Below, piece by piece: positions 18,446 through 28,104 of a stretch of 64,000 nt of DNA. Source of the DNA: Gordonia zhenghanii (GTDB lineage Bacteria > Actinomycetota > Actinomycetes > Mycobacteriales > Mycobacteriaceae); the NCBI RefSeq assembly GCF_021738965.1, contig NZ_JAKKOQ010000007.1:1-64000 (forward strand), given 5' to 3'. The notes under the pieces are model-generated. The model did no database searches. It was not told the origin of the DNA and saw only the letters and a program-made list of their open reading frames with translations. The translations under genes were made by a program, and so were the position numbers. Position 1 is the first letter of the stretch; each line of letters starts with the position of its first letter.

Positions 18446-19471
18446 TCAGGGGATGAGGATGGCGCGTCCTCGCACCTTGCCCGCGTCGAGATCGGCGAGC
18501 GCGGTGGCGAAGTCGTCGAGGGGATACGTGCTGGTGTGCAGCGACACCTTGCCCTGCGCGGCGAGCGTCATCAGTTCGCCGAGGTCGTTGTACGATCCGA
18601 CGAGGTTGCCGATGAAGTTGATCTCCGTGGAGATGACGTCGATGGTCGGGATGTCGATGTTCTCGCCGTACCCGACCACGTAGTAGTTGCCCGCCTGGCG
18701 CAGCATCGCCACGCCCTCCTTCGTCGCGCCGCCTTCGCCGACGAAGTCGAGCACGGCTTCGGCTCCGTGCCCGCCGGTCATCTCGAGGATCTTCTCGACA
18801 TGTGAGCCGTCGGCGACGATGCCGTGATGGGCTCCGACGTCCAGCGCGAGCTGCACGGCGTCCGGGTTGCGGTCGACGACGACGATCGTGACGCCGCAGA
18901 TCGCGTTCAACACCTGGATGCCGATGTGTCCGAGGCCGCCAGCGCCGATCACCACGCACGTCTCGCCGGGCCTAGTGTCACGAGCGACCTTCGCCGCAGC
19001 GTGATAGGCCGTCAGGCCCGCGTCGGCCAGCGCGGCCACGTCGGCGGGTTCCAGCGAGTCGTCGAGCTTGACGACGCTGCGAGCCGTGGTCTTCAGGTAC
19101 TCGGCGTAGCCGCCGTCGGTGTCGATGCCCGGGAACTGGTTGTTCTCACAGTGGACGTCGTCGCCGGCACGGCAGGCGCGGCACAGTCCGCACGTGATCA
19201 GCGGATGCAGGATCACCTTGTCGCCGACGGCGACGTTGGTGACAGCCGAGCCGACGGCGTCGACCCAGCCTGCATTCTCGTGGCCGATCGTATAGGGGAG
19301 CGTGACGTTCGACTTCGCCTCCCACTGCCCTTCGAGCACGTGCAGGTCGGTGCGGCACACACCGGCCCCACCGATCCGCACGATCACGTCCAACGGGCCG
19401 TCGATCTCCGGTTTGGGAATGTCCGACATCTCCATCGGCTGGTGGTAGCCGACGACACGAACTGCTCTCAT
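18446..19471 (-). CDS. Zinc-dependent alcohol dehydrogenase (medium-chain)
   Basis: A 341-residue MDR enzyme. Catalytic zinc ligands are C39 and H64-E65 (GHENAGW). Structural zinc cysteines are C94, C97, C100 and C108. The NAD(P)-binding motif is VIGAGGLGHIGIQ. In prm/mim operons the alcohol dehydrogenase oxidises the monooxygenase product, for example 2-propanol to acetone. Its ATG overlaps the stop of the upstream DUF59 gene by four bases. The conserved YIGxxxGS-type segment reads NFIGNLVGSYNDLGELM. Confidence 0.92.
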   Translation of the reverse strand: MRAVRVVGYHQPMEMSDIPKPEIDGPLDVIVRIGGAGVCRTDLHVLEGQWEAKSNVTLPYTIGHENAGWVDAVGSAVTNVAVGDKVILHPLITCGLCRACRAGDDVHCENNQFPGIDTDGGYAEYLKTTARSVVKLDDSLEPADVAALADAGLTAYHAAAKVARDTRPGETCVVIGAGGLGHIGIQVLNAICGVTIVVVDRNPDAVQLALDVGAHHGIVADGSHVEKILEMTGGHGAEAVLDFVGEGGATKEGVAMLRQAGNYYVVGYGENIDIPTIDVISTEINFIGNLVGSYNDLGELMTLAAQGKVSLHTSTYPLDDFATALADLDAGKVRGRAILIP

Positions 19472-20238
19472 GACTGCTCCTGTGCGGTGTGGCGGGTGTT
19501 GGTGACGAGCGGGCCGGACGTCCCGTCGCAGTCGTCGTCGGAGTACCGGGTGGCGAGGACGCCGCGGCACCAGTGCCCGTTGCCTTCGATCGAGATCCGC
19601 ACCGACCGCGCGAACCGCAGCTTCACCGGAACCTCGTCGTCGGGGATCGGGTGGCCGTGATCGTCGACGAGCACGCGGCTGTTCGGGCACGCCGACAGGC
19701 CGATTGAGACGCGTCTGCGCAGCAGCGCCGACTTGTACTGGCCGTCGGGCAGGTCACGGAGAAGCACTCGGCCGACGGTCTGGCTGGTCTCGACCCCGTC
19801 CCGGATGAGGGCGGTGAGACTGCGTTCCATGGCTGCCGTGTGGGCTTTGCGCATGAACGTCAGACGCAATTCGTCGAGGCTCTCGTCCGCTTCGTCGCCG
19901 AACGTGCCGCGATAGCCTGCGTGCGCAGCGAGTCCCGCGTTGATCTTGTCGCTGTCGTGGTGATCGTCGAGCATCACCCGGACCACGCCGATGTCGTCGA
20001 TCGCCTCGAGCGCATCGAGCGAGTCCGACGCCATCAGGTACGCGAAGTTCGGCGAACAGAACGACGTGGGCAGTCGCAGATGCACTTCGATGCCCGCGTC
20101 GTCGATCGCGATGGACCGCACGAAGTACAAGTCGGTGATCGGCTCGTCGAGTTCGGGATCGAGGACGGTGTCCAGCGCCGCCATGACCTGCGCCTCGAGG
20201 CAGTCGATTCGGGTCGGCCGTTCATGAAGGGTCGTCAT
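19468..20238 (-). CDS. DUF59/MIP18-type iron-sulfur assembly-like protein
   Basis: 256 residues. The N-terminal domain (about 10-105) is DUF59: VMAALDTVLDPELDEPITDLYFVRS, then VHLRLPTSFCSPNFAYLMASD with the conserved cysteine. The remaining about 150 residues have no family I recognise and contain two further cysteines (LSACPNS, GHWCRGV). DUF59 proteins help assemble Fe-S or other metal sites (SufT, PaaD, MIP18). Its place inside the prm operon, nine bases after the amidohydrolase stop and overlapping adh, suggests a maturation factor for the diiron oxygenase or the reductase. Confidence 0.8.
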   Translation of the reverse strand: MTTLHERPTRIDCLEAQVMAALDTVLDPELDEPITDLYFVRSIAIDDAGIEVHLRLPTSFCSPNFAYLMASDSLDALEAIDDIGVVRVMLDDHHDSDKINAGLAAHAGYRGTFGDEADESLDELRLTFMRKAHTAAMERSLTALIRDGVETSQTVGRVLLRDLPDGQYKSALLRRRVSIGLSACPNSRVLVDDHGHPIPDDEVPVKLRFARSVRISIEGNGHWCRGVLATRYSDDDCDGTSGPLVTNTRHTAQEQS

Positions 20239-20247
20239 CGTCGACCC

Positions 20248-21306
20248 CTACACTCCCGCGCCCACTACCGGGCTCTCGCCGGCCGCAGGACTCGAACCGA
20301 CCGGAACGCTGTCGCTCGGATCCTTGACCTTGAGCTCCTCGGGGACCTCGATGTGCGGGTACAGGTTCGCGGCGTTCAAGCCGAGCACCTTGCGCTTCTG
20401 ATCCATGGTGAGCGGCTCGTACTCGGTCATGTCCTCTGGGATCTGGAAGTCGACGAACCGCTCGATCAGCCACCGCGGCGTCCACAGCGCGTAGTCGCTG
20501 GAGAAGATGATCTTGTCCTCGCCGATCCAGTACATGAGCTCGCCCATCATCTGCGCGAAGTAGCGGGGGCGGGTGTGGATGAACGGCATCGCGACGGCCA
20601 TGCCGCCGTAGACGTTCGTCTCCTGAGTGGCGATCCAGCAGAAGTCCTCGAGCCTCGGCAGGCCGATGTGCTCGACGACGAAGTTCAAGTCCAGGTAGTC
20701 CGTCGCGACCTTGTCGATGTCGCCGACGTCGAACGCGTCCTTGTCGAGCGGACGGATCGTCGGGCCCTTGTGGACGTGGACGTTCTTGATGCCGAGCTCG
20801 ACGCACTCGTCCAGGTATTTGCGCGACCACATGTCGTCGAGCTTGTAGCCGCGCGATTCGCCGTGCCATTCGGCGGTGTACAGCTTGACGCCGGTGAACC
20901 CGTACTTCTCGTGGGCCCTGCGCATCTCGACGATGCCGTCCTGGCCGTCGCGCGGGTCGTACGCGTAGTTGTGAGTGAGCTTGTCCGGGTTGGCCTCGAC
21001 GAGGTCCTGCGTCTCCCGGAACTGGGAGAAGTTGGTGTTGTAGAAGTCGCGCAACAGAGTCGTCTGGAAGATGGCGTGGTCGACGTAACCGTCGGTGAAG
21101 AGATCCTTCATCAGGCGTTCGCCGCCGTAATACAAGTAGTCCTCGTAGTCCCACTTCTCCGACTCCGGACTCAGATTCCGGTGATAGTCGTAGAAGCAGT
21201 CGATGAACTGCTTGCCGTGAATATTCTTCTGATTCTCCGGGCGTGCGTCCCACAGGTGCACGTGCGCATCGACGATGAAGAACTTCTCGCCATTCTTCTC
21301 ATACAT
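20248..21306 (-). CDS. Amidohydrolase-family protein of the prm operon
   Basis: A 352-residue TIM-barrel amidohydrolase_2. Metal motif HVH in FIVDAHVHLWD, NVHVHKGPT, the VVEHIGLP histidine and FSSDYALW for the catalytic aspartate. Such a gene is a regular member of prm/mim operons, directly after the coupling protein, and its role there is unsettled. The start at 21306 is preferred to an upstream one because conserved sequence begins at MYEKNGEKF. The C-terminal 30 residues are low-complexity (P, S, G, V). Confidence 0.85.
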   Translation of the reverse strand: MYEKNGEKFFIVDAHVHLWDARPENQKNIHGKQFIDCFYDYHRNLSPESEKWDYEDYLYYGGERLMKDLFTDGYVDHAIFQTTLLRDFYNTNFSQFRETQDLVEANPDKLTHNYAYDPRDGQDGIVEMRRAHEKYGFTGVKLYTAEWHGESRGYKLDDMWSRKYLDECVELGIKNVHVHKGPTIRPLDKDAFDVGDIDKVATDYLDLNFVVEHIGLPRLEDFCWIATQETNVYGGMAVAMPFIHTRPRYFAQMMGELMYWIGEDKIIFSSDYALWTPRWLIERFVDFQIPEDMTEYEPLTMDQKRKVLGLNAANLYPHIEVPEELKVKDPSDSVPVGSSPAAGESPVVGAGV

Positions 21307-21438
21307 GACAGACTCACTCTCACTTGGGCTGAAACAGCGGCTGATCGTTTCTCGACCCGCCTCGCACACGCGAACAGCGGGAAATAGTGGTGACCCCGCC
21401 GAGAGCCGAGTGAATTCTCGGCCCCCGGCGGGGAGTCT

Positions 21439-21783
21439 TTAGGACATCGCGGTCAGATCGAATCCAATGAATTCGGCCGCGTCTTCCGGGCTGGCGAACA
21501 GCATCGTCTTCTCGTCGAGATGGACCATGCGTCCGTAGTGGGCGGACGAGATCTCCTCGAAGACCGATCCGTCGAATTCCTGACCGAGAGCGTCGGTGAG
21601 TTCGTCGTAGTCGAATTCGAGGCGATTGGTGCCGTCGACGCGGATCATCGACGGATACTCGGTCAGTTCCACTCCGTCTTTCTCGCTCATCACTTCGGCG
21701 ACGACGCGACCGATCGGGGTGTTCATCAGGGTGACGCCGCACATGTTCGAGAACTCTGTGGCGGATCCGAATTCCATGCTCAC
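21439..21783 (-). CDS. prmD: Propane monooxygenase coupling (effector) protein
   Basis: A 114-residue MmoB/DmpM-family protein. It has no cofactor and tunes electron transfer and substrate access by docking on the hydroxylase. Conserved stretches are [21 protein letters not shown] and [18 protein letters not shown] chose the GTG at 21783 because AGGAG lies eight bases before it and it overlaps the prmC stop (GTGA). An ATG at 21777 is the alternative. It closes the four-gene oxygenase set. Confidence 0.92.
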   Translation of the reverse strand: MSMEFGSATEFSNMCGVTLMNTPIGRVVAEVMSEKDGVELTEYPSMIRVDGTNRLEFDYDELTDALGQEFDGSVFEEISSAHYGRMVHLDEKTMLFASPEDAAEFIGFDLTAMS

Positions 21784-22883
21784 TTGTTCAACTCCTCTGG
21801 GACTGGGACCTCGATGGACTCGAGGACCTCGGTGAACTTCGCCTTTGCGTTGTCGAGGCTGGTCGCGAACGTGACCGACTGCTCGGCCGGCTGCGACCAG
21901 ATCGGCTGCAGTGCGTGGGCTGCGTCGAGGCAGCGGGGCACCCACTCGGCCATCCACTCGGCGAACTGTGCCCGGTTGCTCTCGCCGAACTCCTCGTCGC
22001 GCGAGAGCATCCGGAACAGGTTGCGCGTGTAGCCGAGGTCGCGGGCGTAGTCGTGTTCGCCGGTGCCCACGATGGTGGGGGTGATGTAGTCGCCGTTGCG
22101 AGCGGACACCTGCATCACCAGCTCGGTACGGAACAGGGATCCGACGAGCTGCTCGAAGATGATGTTCGTGACGAACAGGAGCTTGCACCAGTCGCCGATC
22201 GCGGTGAGACGTTCGACGGCCTCCCTCGTCGGCTGCCACTCCGGAGCGGTGCGCCAGACATCGACGTGCGCGCTTCCGTCGAAGTCCTCCACCTCGTCGT
22301 CGAGATCGAGGTTGAACAACGCGAGGTCCTGGGCGAACCGCATCTTGTGCGCGGCGTTCACGGCGACCGCCGTGTTGATCATGTTGGACGGGCCCGACCG
22401 CTGGATCGAGGTGAACACGTGCAGCGCCATCCCGTTCTCGGCGTGCATCCACGCCCCGAGATTGCGTGCGATGAAGTTCAGCCACGGGCGGTTCCAGCCC
22501 TGGTAGGCATGGGCGCGCTTGGCGTTGCTGAGGCACAACTCCACCTGGTGGACCACCGCGGCGTTGTTGCGGAAGATCGTCTGCTCCCACTCCTCGTTCG
22601 GGTCGAGGAAGGCGTGCCAGTTGCTCGACTCCGCGGAAGTCCAGTTCTGCGGGTAGCCGCCGGGGCCGTCGCCGAAACCGTAGATCCAGCCCTGAGTCAG
22701 ATACCGCTCCGGATCGGGCTGCACGTCGACGGTGACGTCCTCGTACATCGTGGCGCGCTTCTTCGCGGGCTCGAAGTAGCTGTACTTGCGGCTGCGGGAG
22801 CTCGGGAACTCGAGAGCGCCTGCCTCGGCATCGGTGAACTCGATGCTCGGGAAGCTGCGCTTGGGTGCTGCTGGTGCGGACAT
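21780..22883 (-). CDS. prmC: Propane monooxygenase hydroxylase small (beta) subunit
   Basis: A 367-residue ferritin-like subunit without the diiron site that scaffolds the alpha subunit. Family features are [23 protein letters not shown] near the N-terminus, [16 protein letters not shown] and [23 protein letters not shown] (each seen here in part), and the C-terminal [16 protein letters not shown]. It lies between the reductase and the coupling protein, the order of prmABCD in Gordonia and mimABCD in mycobacteria. Confidence 0.94.
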   Translation of the reverse strand: MSAPAAPKRSFPSIEFTDAEAGALEFPSSRSRKYSYFEPAKKRATMYEDVTVDVQPDPERYLTQGWIYGFGDGPGGYPQNWTSAESSNWHAFLDPNEEWEQTIFRNNAAVVHQVELCLSNAKRAHAYQGWNRPWLNFIARNLGAWMHAENGMALHVFTSIQRSGPSNMINTAVAVNAAHKMRFAQDLALFNLDLDDEVEDFDGSAHVDVWRTAPEWQPTREAVERLTAIGDWCKLLFVTNIIFEQLVGSLFRTELVMQVSARNGDYITPTIVGTGEHDYARDLGYTRNLFRMLSRDEEFGESNRAQFAEWMAEWVPRCLDAAHALQPIWSQPAEQSVTFATSLDNAKAKFTEVLESIEVPVPEELNK

Positions 22884-22964
22884 ACCTTTCGTTCCTGTCG
22901 TCGGGCCAGTCGTCGGTGGCGGCTGGCTGGTGGTTGGCCGGTCTCGGCGGGTTTCGCCGGGGGC

Positions 22965-24008
22965 TCAGTCGAACGCGGGGCTGGTGAACTTGTCGTAGAA
23001 GACCTGATCGTTGGGAACCGCCATGGCCTCGGCCAGCGCGAGCGCTGCGTCGACCATCGGCGGGGGACCGCACAGATACACCTCCGTCCTTCGCAACTCG
23101 GTCTCGGCCTGTTCGACGACGTCGGTGACGTTCCCGTGCGCGACGGTGACGCCGTCGGGCGGACTGTCCATCGACTCGGACAGGCACGCGGTGAACGTGA
23201 AGTCGGGCAGCTGTGCACCGAGTCGGGCGATCTCGTCGAGGTAGAACAGGTCGGCGGCGGTCCGCGCTCCGTAGTAGAAGCGGATCGGGCGGGTCAGCCC
23301 GATCTCGGCCGCGTGCCGGAGCAGCGCGAGGACCGGGGCCATGCCCGCGCCACCGCCCATCAGGACGATCGGCAGGACGTGCCCGTCCTTGATCGTGAAC
23401 GAGCCGTACGGTCCGGTGATCTGCAACTCGTGGTCGACCTCGAGTCCTTCGTCGAGCATCCCGGCGAACAAGCCGCCCGGGTACTTCTTGATCAGGAACT
23501 CGAGCTGCTTCGGGTTCGACGGCGTCGTCGCCAGCGAGAACGAGCGAGTGGTGTCGTCGTGGCCGGGGATCTTGATGTCGCAGAACTGACCGGCTTTGAA
23601 CTCGAACGTCTCGGGCTCGGTGAGATCGAGCTTGAGGGACACGATGTCGCCGGTCATCGGTTCGATCGCGGTGACCCGGGTGGTGATGTCTTGGAGGGGT
23701 GCGCCGCCGAGGAGTTCGTCCTCGTCGAAGTTGAGGAGTTCGATCTCGCAGTCGTCGTACGCCCACGTCTTGCACAGGAGCACGTAGCCCTCGTCGGCTT
23801 CGGAGTCGTTGCAGGCGAACGTCGAATGCCCGTCCATCTGGACGTCGCCGTCGAGCACGTACGACTTGCAGGCCGAACAGCGGCCTTCACGGCAGCCGTG
23901 CATCAGATGGATGCCCTGGCGGAATGCTGCGTCGAGAATGGTCTCGTCTTCGGTGACCTCCATCTCGATGTCGACGGGGACGAAGGTGACGCGATGGGTG
24001 TCGCTCAC
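22965..24008 (-). CDS. prmB: Propane monooxygenase reductase
   Basis: A 347-residue NADH-dependent oxidoreductase that feeds electrons to the diiron site. The N-terminal plant-type [2Fe-2S] ferredoxin domain has C39, C44, C47 and C79. The FAD domain has the RSFSLATTP motif. The NAD domain has [14 protein letters not shown] and [12 protein letters not shown]. The start is GTG 24008 with AGGAGAAACCCC upstream. A 190-bp field of dispersed repeats separates it from prmA, which is unusual inside a catabolic operon. Confidence 0.94.
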   Translation of the reverse strand: MSDTHRVTFVPVDIEMEVTEDETILDAAFRQGIHLMHGCREGRCSACKSYVLDGDVQMDGHSTFACNDSEADEGYVLLCKTWAYDDCEIELLNFDEDELLGGAPLQDITTRVTAIEPMTGDIVSLKLDLTEPETFEFKAGQFCDIKIPGHDDTTRSFSLATTPSNPKQLEFLIKKYPGGLFAGMLDEGLEVDHELQITGPYGSFTIKDGHVLPIVLMGGGAGMAPVLALLRHAAEIGLTRPIRFYYGARTAADLFYLDEIARLGAQLPDFTFTACLSESMDSPPDGVTVAHGNVTDVVEQAETELRRTEVYLCGPPPMVDAALALAEAMAVPNDQVFYDKFTSPAFD

Positions 24009-24020
24009 GGGGTTTCTCCT

Positions 24021-24200
24021 GGGTATCGGGGGTCTCGACTTCGCTCGACCTGCGTGGGGTCGCGCTGCTCGGCCGGCGTGGGTCTCGACTCCGCTCGACC
24101 TGCGTGGGTCGCGTTGCTCGGCCGGCGTGGGTCTCGACTCCGCTCGACCTGCGTGGGGTCGCGCTGCTCGACCTGCTGATCGAGCGGAGTCGAGATCGTT
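24021..24200. repeat. Family A repeat field inside the prm operon
   Basis: Alternating units GGTCTCGACT(C/T)CGCTCGACCTGCGTGGG and GTCGCG(C/T)TGCTCGGCCGGCGTGG, at least three of each, ending with CTGATCGAGCGGAGTCGAGATC. It occupies the whole spacer between the prmA stop (24202) and the prmB start (24008). Inverted copies could fold into stable RNA hairpins between the two cistrons. Confidence 0.85.
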
Positions 24201-24201
24201 G

Positions 24202-25851
24202 CTAGGTCCGCGAGTAGTACTCGGCGGCCACCGTGTCGGCGCGGTAGTCGTCCAAGTGCTTCTTGCGTTCCTCGTCGCTCATCTCGTTTAGTACGACGTT
24301 CGGGCTCTGGAACGTGATGCCGCGGATGTCGTCGAGCGTCCACAGCTTCTTCGGGTCGTCCAGGTGCAGGTGCGGTTGACCGATGAGGGTCTTGCCGTCG
24401 TCGCGGACGTACCCGAGGTTGCTGACCACGTCGGCCAGATCCGTGTTGTGGTGCAACGTCTCCCATTCGCGGAAACCGGTGAGACGACCCATGTTCGGGG
24501 TCTCGCGTCCCTCGTACTCACCGCGGAACGCGGTGGTGTCGGTCCACCGGCAGGTCTCCGAGCAGTAGGTGCGCCACTGCCCGTCCACCTTGTCCTCGAC
24601 CAGATCCTCGCGGATGAGGCACGGAACCATGCACGTCCAGCACCGGTGCGGGTACTGGTAGCCGACGTCCTCGAACGCGATCGGCTTGTTACGGCCCGGG
24701 TAGGCGAGACGGTTGTAGTTCTCCCACCACTTGCCGAACTTGCTGTACCAGCCGGGGTACTTCTCTTCGAACCACTCGAAGTCGGCGTCGGTCATGGCGT
24801 CGATCCGCCAGTAGTTGACCGGCCAGCCGGTGGCGAAGAAGCGGGCCACCTCGTGCACGTAGTGCTTCTCGGTGATGCGCTTCCACGACTCCTCGACCAG
24901 ATCGTGCGGGATGGTCAAGCCGTACTTCTCCAGGGGGAGGAGGTAGCTGCGGTAGTAGTCGTCGTAGATCCACCGACGCCACATCTCGGCGTAGCTCTCG
25001 CGATCCTTGCGCCGGTCCTTGGTGCCGTACTCGATGAACGTGCCGATCGCCGCGTCGACGACGCAGTGGTTGTTCCACCATGCGTAGCGAAGGTCGCGTT
25101 CGAGGAGCGGACGGTTGCGCTCGTCGGCCAGTGCCATCAGGAGGATGGAGTAGCCGTTCGAGATGTGCCGCGACTCGTCGGACTGCACCGAGTGGAAGAC
25201 CGTCGGCAACAGGTAGTCGCCATTGGCTGCGGCCTCGTCGGGCATGGCGACGAACAGCGTGTTGGTGAACGCGGTCTCGGCGACGACCGTCAGGTAGATG
25301 TTCGCCGCGGTGATCGCGTCACCGGTGATGAACCCTTCACCGAACTGCCGGCCGATGGTGCCCGCATAGTTGTTCGCGAACGCCTTCTCGGTGATGTCGA
25401 ATCCGGCGGGGTCGATGTAGTTGTTCATGTACAGCTTCTTGAGATTCATCTGAATCGTCGAGTGCCGTACTTCGTCGATCATCTGGACGGCGAGTCCGTT
25501 GTGGATCTCGGGGTTGGGGACTGCGTCGATGGCCATCGGCATCGCGCGGGCCGCTGAGATCTCCGGGAACGGAATGATCGACAGGAACAGCTTCTGCCAT
25601 TCGAGCCACCGCTCCTGGACTTGACGGAACATATTGCCGCGGATAGCGCCGTCCATCGCGCCGTAGACGCGGTTGTCTTTCTCCTCTTCCATGGGGAAGT
25701 ACGAACGCATGATCTGCTTGAGCGGGTCCTTCTTGGGGGCCTTCTCAAACGTGTAGTCGGTGCCGAATCGTGTCGCCGGGGTGGCAAAAGTCGGTTCCCA
25801 CGACAATTCGGTGATCTTTGCATGAGCCTTGGTAAGGCTTTGCCTGCTCAA
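24202..25851 (-). CDS. prmA: Propane monooxygenase hydroxylase large (alpha) subunit
   Basis: A 549-residue diiron subunit of a soluble diiron monooxygenase. Likely iron ligands are E97, E127-x-x-H130 (DEVRH), E192 and E226-x-x-H229 (DESRH). Its sequence is very close to what I recall of mycobacterial MimA and Gordonia PrmA, which hydroxylate propane (C2), phenol or acetone. A TTG start at 25851 is chosen: AGGAGG lies six bases upstream and the conserved [14 protein letters not shown] begins there. The ATG of a longer frame overlaps that Shine-Dalgarno. It heads a roughly 9.5-kb operon running to the ABM gene. Confidence 0.95.
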   Translation of the reverse strand: MSRQSLTKAHAKITELSWEPTFATPATRFGTDYTFEKAPKKDPLKQIMRSYFPMEEEKDNRVYGAMDGAIRGNMFRQVQERWLEWQKLFLSIIPFPEISAARAMPMAIDAVPNPEIHNGLAVQMIDEVRHSTIQMNLKKLYMNNYIDPAGFDITEKAFANNYAGTIGRQFGEGFITGDAITAANIYLTVVAETAFTNTLFVAMPDEAAANGDYLLPTVFHSVQSDESRHISNGYSILLMALADERNRPLLERDLRYAWWNNHCVVDAAIGTFIEYGTKDRRKDRESYAEMWRRWIYDDYYRSYLLPLEKYGLTIPHDLVEESWKRITEKHYVHEVARFFATGWPVNYWRIDAMTDADFEWFEEKYPGWYSKFGKWWENYNRLAYPGRNKPIAFEDVGYQYPHRCWTCMVPCLIREDLVEDKVDGQWRTYCSETCRWTDTTAFRGEYEGRETPNMGRLTGFREWETLHHNTDLADVVSNLGYVRDDGKTLIGQPHLHLDDPKKLWTLDDIRGITFQSPNVVLNEMSDEERKKHLDDYRADTVAAEYYSRT

Positions 25852-25920
25852 AGTGCGCCTCCTCATTGTGCGAGACCGACCGGAGTGCCGACCTCGGTTG
25901 ACGTGGTAGAGGCCATTCAA

Positions 25921-25966
25921 GTGTGTGATTCAAGGCATGCGCGTCTCACTATGAGATTCAGATCAC
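25921..25966 (-). promoter_or_regulatory. Probable activator site in the prm promoter region
   Basis: GTCTCACTATGAGAT (25941-25955) matches the palindrome upstream of the MimR-type regulator gene at 13 of 15 positions. It is flanked by the inverted pair GTGTGAT (25921-25927) / ATCACAC (25960-25966). It lies about 90 bp before the prmA start, a usual distance for an activator site. No further promoter elements could be fixed. Confidence 0.6.
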
Positions 25967-26069
25967 ACGCGACTGATCGCCGACGACGAGACCGACTCGA
26001 CATCGCAGGTCGCCGCGGGTGCGGGCGCCGTGTGGGAGATGTCGAACCGGTCGTGGAGTCGGTGGCGGG

Positions 26070-27431
26070 TCAGGAGGTCGGGTGTCTTGTTCGTCGGGAT
26101 CGATACAGTCCGGCGGCTGCGTCGACGACGACGAACGCCAGCAACGGCCAGCCCAACAAGGGGAGGAACCACCCGAGGGCGACGGCCACGGCGATGATCA
26201 CGAGGACCAGTCCGATCGGGGCGTCGCGCAGCCCGCCCGACGTCGGAGCCTTTCCGACCCGCGAGCGCCTGCCGTGCCTCTGATACCAGGAGCGATAGCC
26301 GAGCACGATGATCGTGATCAGCGCGAGCATCAACACGAACAACGCGATCTGGTTGGCGATGCCGAAGAGCAGACCCATGTGCAACGCGATACCCCAGGTG
26401 GCGAGTTTCGCGGCCACCGGCCAGTCGGCGAATTGATTCACCGACACCACGGTGTCGGTGGCCGGGTCGACCGCGGCGGCGTCGGGCGAGAACTGCCATG
26501 CGCGACGGACCTCCGTCACCGTGAATGCGGTGGACGCGTCCGCGGGGAGGGTTATCTCGACGCCGTCGCCGACACCCGCCGAGCGTGCCAATGCGAGTGC
26601 GGCGTCGACCTTGGCCACCGACATGGATGTGTCGCCGCTCATCGACATGGCGCCCCCGTGTTCGGCGTGCTCGCCGCCGGCGTTCGCAGTCGTCGCGGCG
26701 CCGGACAGGGCGGTGTCGGTCGTCGGGTTGGACCAGTTCAGCGCGCTGCGCAGTTCGGTGACGTGCTCGCCCGCGTACGTCGACCAGGTGAGGCCGGTCG
26801 CCGACAGGAACAGCAGTCCGACGGCGACCCAGACACCGATCGTCTGATGTCTGCCGATGGTGCGGGCCCGGCCGGTCTTGCGTCGCCGTGACTTCGTTCT
26901 CGCCGCGCGGGTGCACCACAGGGCGACGCCCGCGAGCGTGATCACCCACAGCCACGACGCGGCGAGTTCGCTGTACAGGCGGCCGACGTCGCCCAGATGC
27001 AGATCGCGGTGCAAGTGGTCGAGCCACTGCCGTACCGGCAGGGCGAACGCGCTGCCGTAGACGGGAAGGTCGCCGAGCGTTCGCGCGGTGACCGGGTCGA
27101 CGAACACCGCGCGACGCACCGATTCGCCGAGTGTCGGATCGTCGAACACGACGGCGGTCGTGGCACCGGGGTCGGCGGGCGGCCGGACAGCGGACACCGA
27201 CAGGTCGGGCAGTGTCGCCTGCGCGGCCTGCACCTGAGCGGCGAGCGACTGCGACTGCCCGGTCTCGGACGTGTGCAGTTGGTCGCGGTAGACGACGTTC
27301 TCGATGGACGGCGCGAGCGCGTACAACGCGCCCGTGACCGCCGCGACGAGGAGGAACGGGGCCACGAGGACGCCCGCGTAGAAGTGGAGTCGATGCAGCA
27401 TGCGGATACCCGCACGCCGGTATGCAGACAT
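26070..27431 (-). CDS. PepSY-associated transmembrane protein
   Basis: 453 residues. An N-terminal membrane helix (FYAGVLVAPFLLVAAVTGALYAL, about 17-39), a large extracytoplasmic PepSY-type region, a second helix near SWLWVITLAGVALW, another near VWVAVGLLFLSATGLTW, a histidine/methionine-rich extracytoplasmic loop (GGEHAEHGGAMSMSGDTSM) and C-terminal helices including GLLFGIANQIALFVLMLALI. Members are linked to iron-siderophore reduction or copper handling. The His/Met loop favours a metal-binding role. The start ATG 27431 is set by the conserved MSAYRRAGIRMLHRLHFYAG. The small membrane gene upstream probably belongs with it. Confidence 0.82.
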   Translation of the reverse strand: MSAYRRAGIRMLHRLHFYAGVLVAPFLLVAAVTGALYALAPSIENVVYRDQLHTSETGQSQSLAAQVQAAQATLPDLSVSAVRPPADPGATTAVVFDDPTLGESVRRAVFVDPVTARTLGDLPVYGSAFALPVRQWLDHLHRDLHLGDVGRLYSELAASWLWVITLAGVALWCTRAARTKSRRRKTGRARTIGRHQTIGVWVAVGLLFLSATGLTWSTYAGEHVTELRSALNWSNPTTDTALSGAATTANAGGEHAEHGGAMSMSGDTSMSVAKVDAALALARSAGVGDGVEITLPADASTAFTVTEVRRAWQFSPDAAAVDPATDTVVSVNQFADWPVAAKLATWGIALHMGLLFGIANQIALFVLMLALITIIVLGYRSWYQRHGRRSRVGKAPTSGGLRDAPIGLVLVIIAVAVALGWFLPLLGWPLLAFVVVDAAAGLYRSRRTRHPTS

Positions 27432-27480
27432 GAAGAGATGAGCCTTTCGCTCTGAGTTCTGTCGGGAGCCGCTTGTTAGC

Positions 27481-27512
27481 TGGTTGAGCGAGCGAAGCGA
27501 GTCGAAACCCCC
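27481..27512. repeat. Family B dispersed repeat
   Basis: One copy of GGTTGAGCGAGCGAAGCGAG followed by TCGAAACCCCC, the same unit as at 16263-16367. It lies between the PepSY gene and the small membrane gene upstream. Confidence 0.75.
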
Positions 27513-27554
27513 TTCACCACCACCACAGACGGACCCGGTGAGATTCGACAAACG

Positions 27555-28061
27555 TCAGAGGGCAGGCGGACCGCGGAGTCCGACGGCGCCGAGGTGGCGA
27601 TGGACGACGGGGGCGCCGATGACCGGGAAGATCCGCGGCCGCGTCGTCGAGCGGCGCATGCCGCGGTAGGTGAGCAGCGAGACGACGAGAACGACGACGT
27701 CGCGCAGCGTCGACGCGAGTGCTTCGGCGGCGGCGATCGCCACGAGCGCGGCGACAGTGCCGAGGCTGTGAGTCACGGCCATCGACGGCTGCAGCAGGTC
27801 GTGGTGGTGGCCGGACAGTAAGACGAGCAGAAGGTGGACGGCGCCCTGTCCGATGAGGAGCGCCGCGAGGTTCGGGAGTCGGGGAGTCGCGGTGACCACC
27901 GCGCCGATCGCGACGGCGGCTGCGATCACGACGAGCAGCGTCGACGTCGACGGAAGCATGCCTTGGGCTGCGGCGTGCGCGGCGATGCCGGTCAGGGCGC
28001 AGACGCCGCCGACGATGCCGCCGCGCACACGCGCGGGGACCTGGTCGGCGGGTTCGGACAC
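27555..28061 (-). CDS. Small polytopic membrane protein with histidine cluster
   Basis: 168 residues with four predicted helices (about 13-33, 40-58, 65-82 and 100-128) and a GHHHD motif in LLSGHHHDLLQPSMAVTHS between helices 3 and 4. The histidines could bind a metal. I do not recognise the family firmly. It lies upstream of the PepSY protein on the same strand and may be expressed with it. The start is GTG 28061. The C-terminal 30 residues are basic and cytoplasmic. Confidence 0.7.
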   Translation of the reverse strand: MSEPADQVPARVRGGIVGGVCALTGIAAHAAAQGMLPSTSTLLVVIAAAVAIGAVVTATPRLPNLAALLIGQGAVHLLLVLLSGHHHDLLQPSMAVTHSLGTVAALVAIAAAEALASTLRDVVVLVVSLLTYRGMRRSTTRPRIFPVIGAPVVHRHLGAVGLRGPPAL

Positions 28062-28104
28062 GCGCTGAGCATACGCGGAGCGCGGTCGAGTCAGACGGGG
28101 CGGC

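Noticed and set aside
19840..21387. A 515-residue plus-strand frame opposite the amidohydrolase and DUF59 genes
   Set aside because: It is a high-GC mirror of two genes with clear family motifs. Its composition (V, D, R-rich) shows no domain.
21915..24179. A 754-residue plus-strand frame opposite prmC and prmB
   Set aside because: It is antisense to two certain enzymes and ends in the repeat field. No motif was found.
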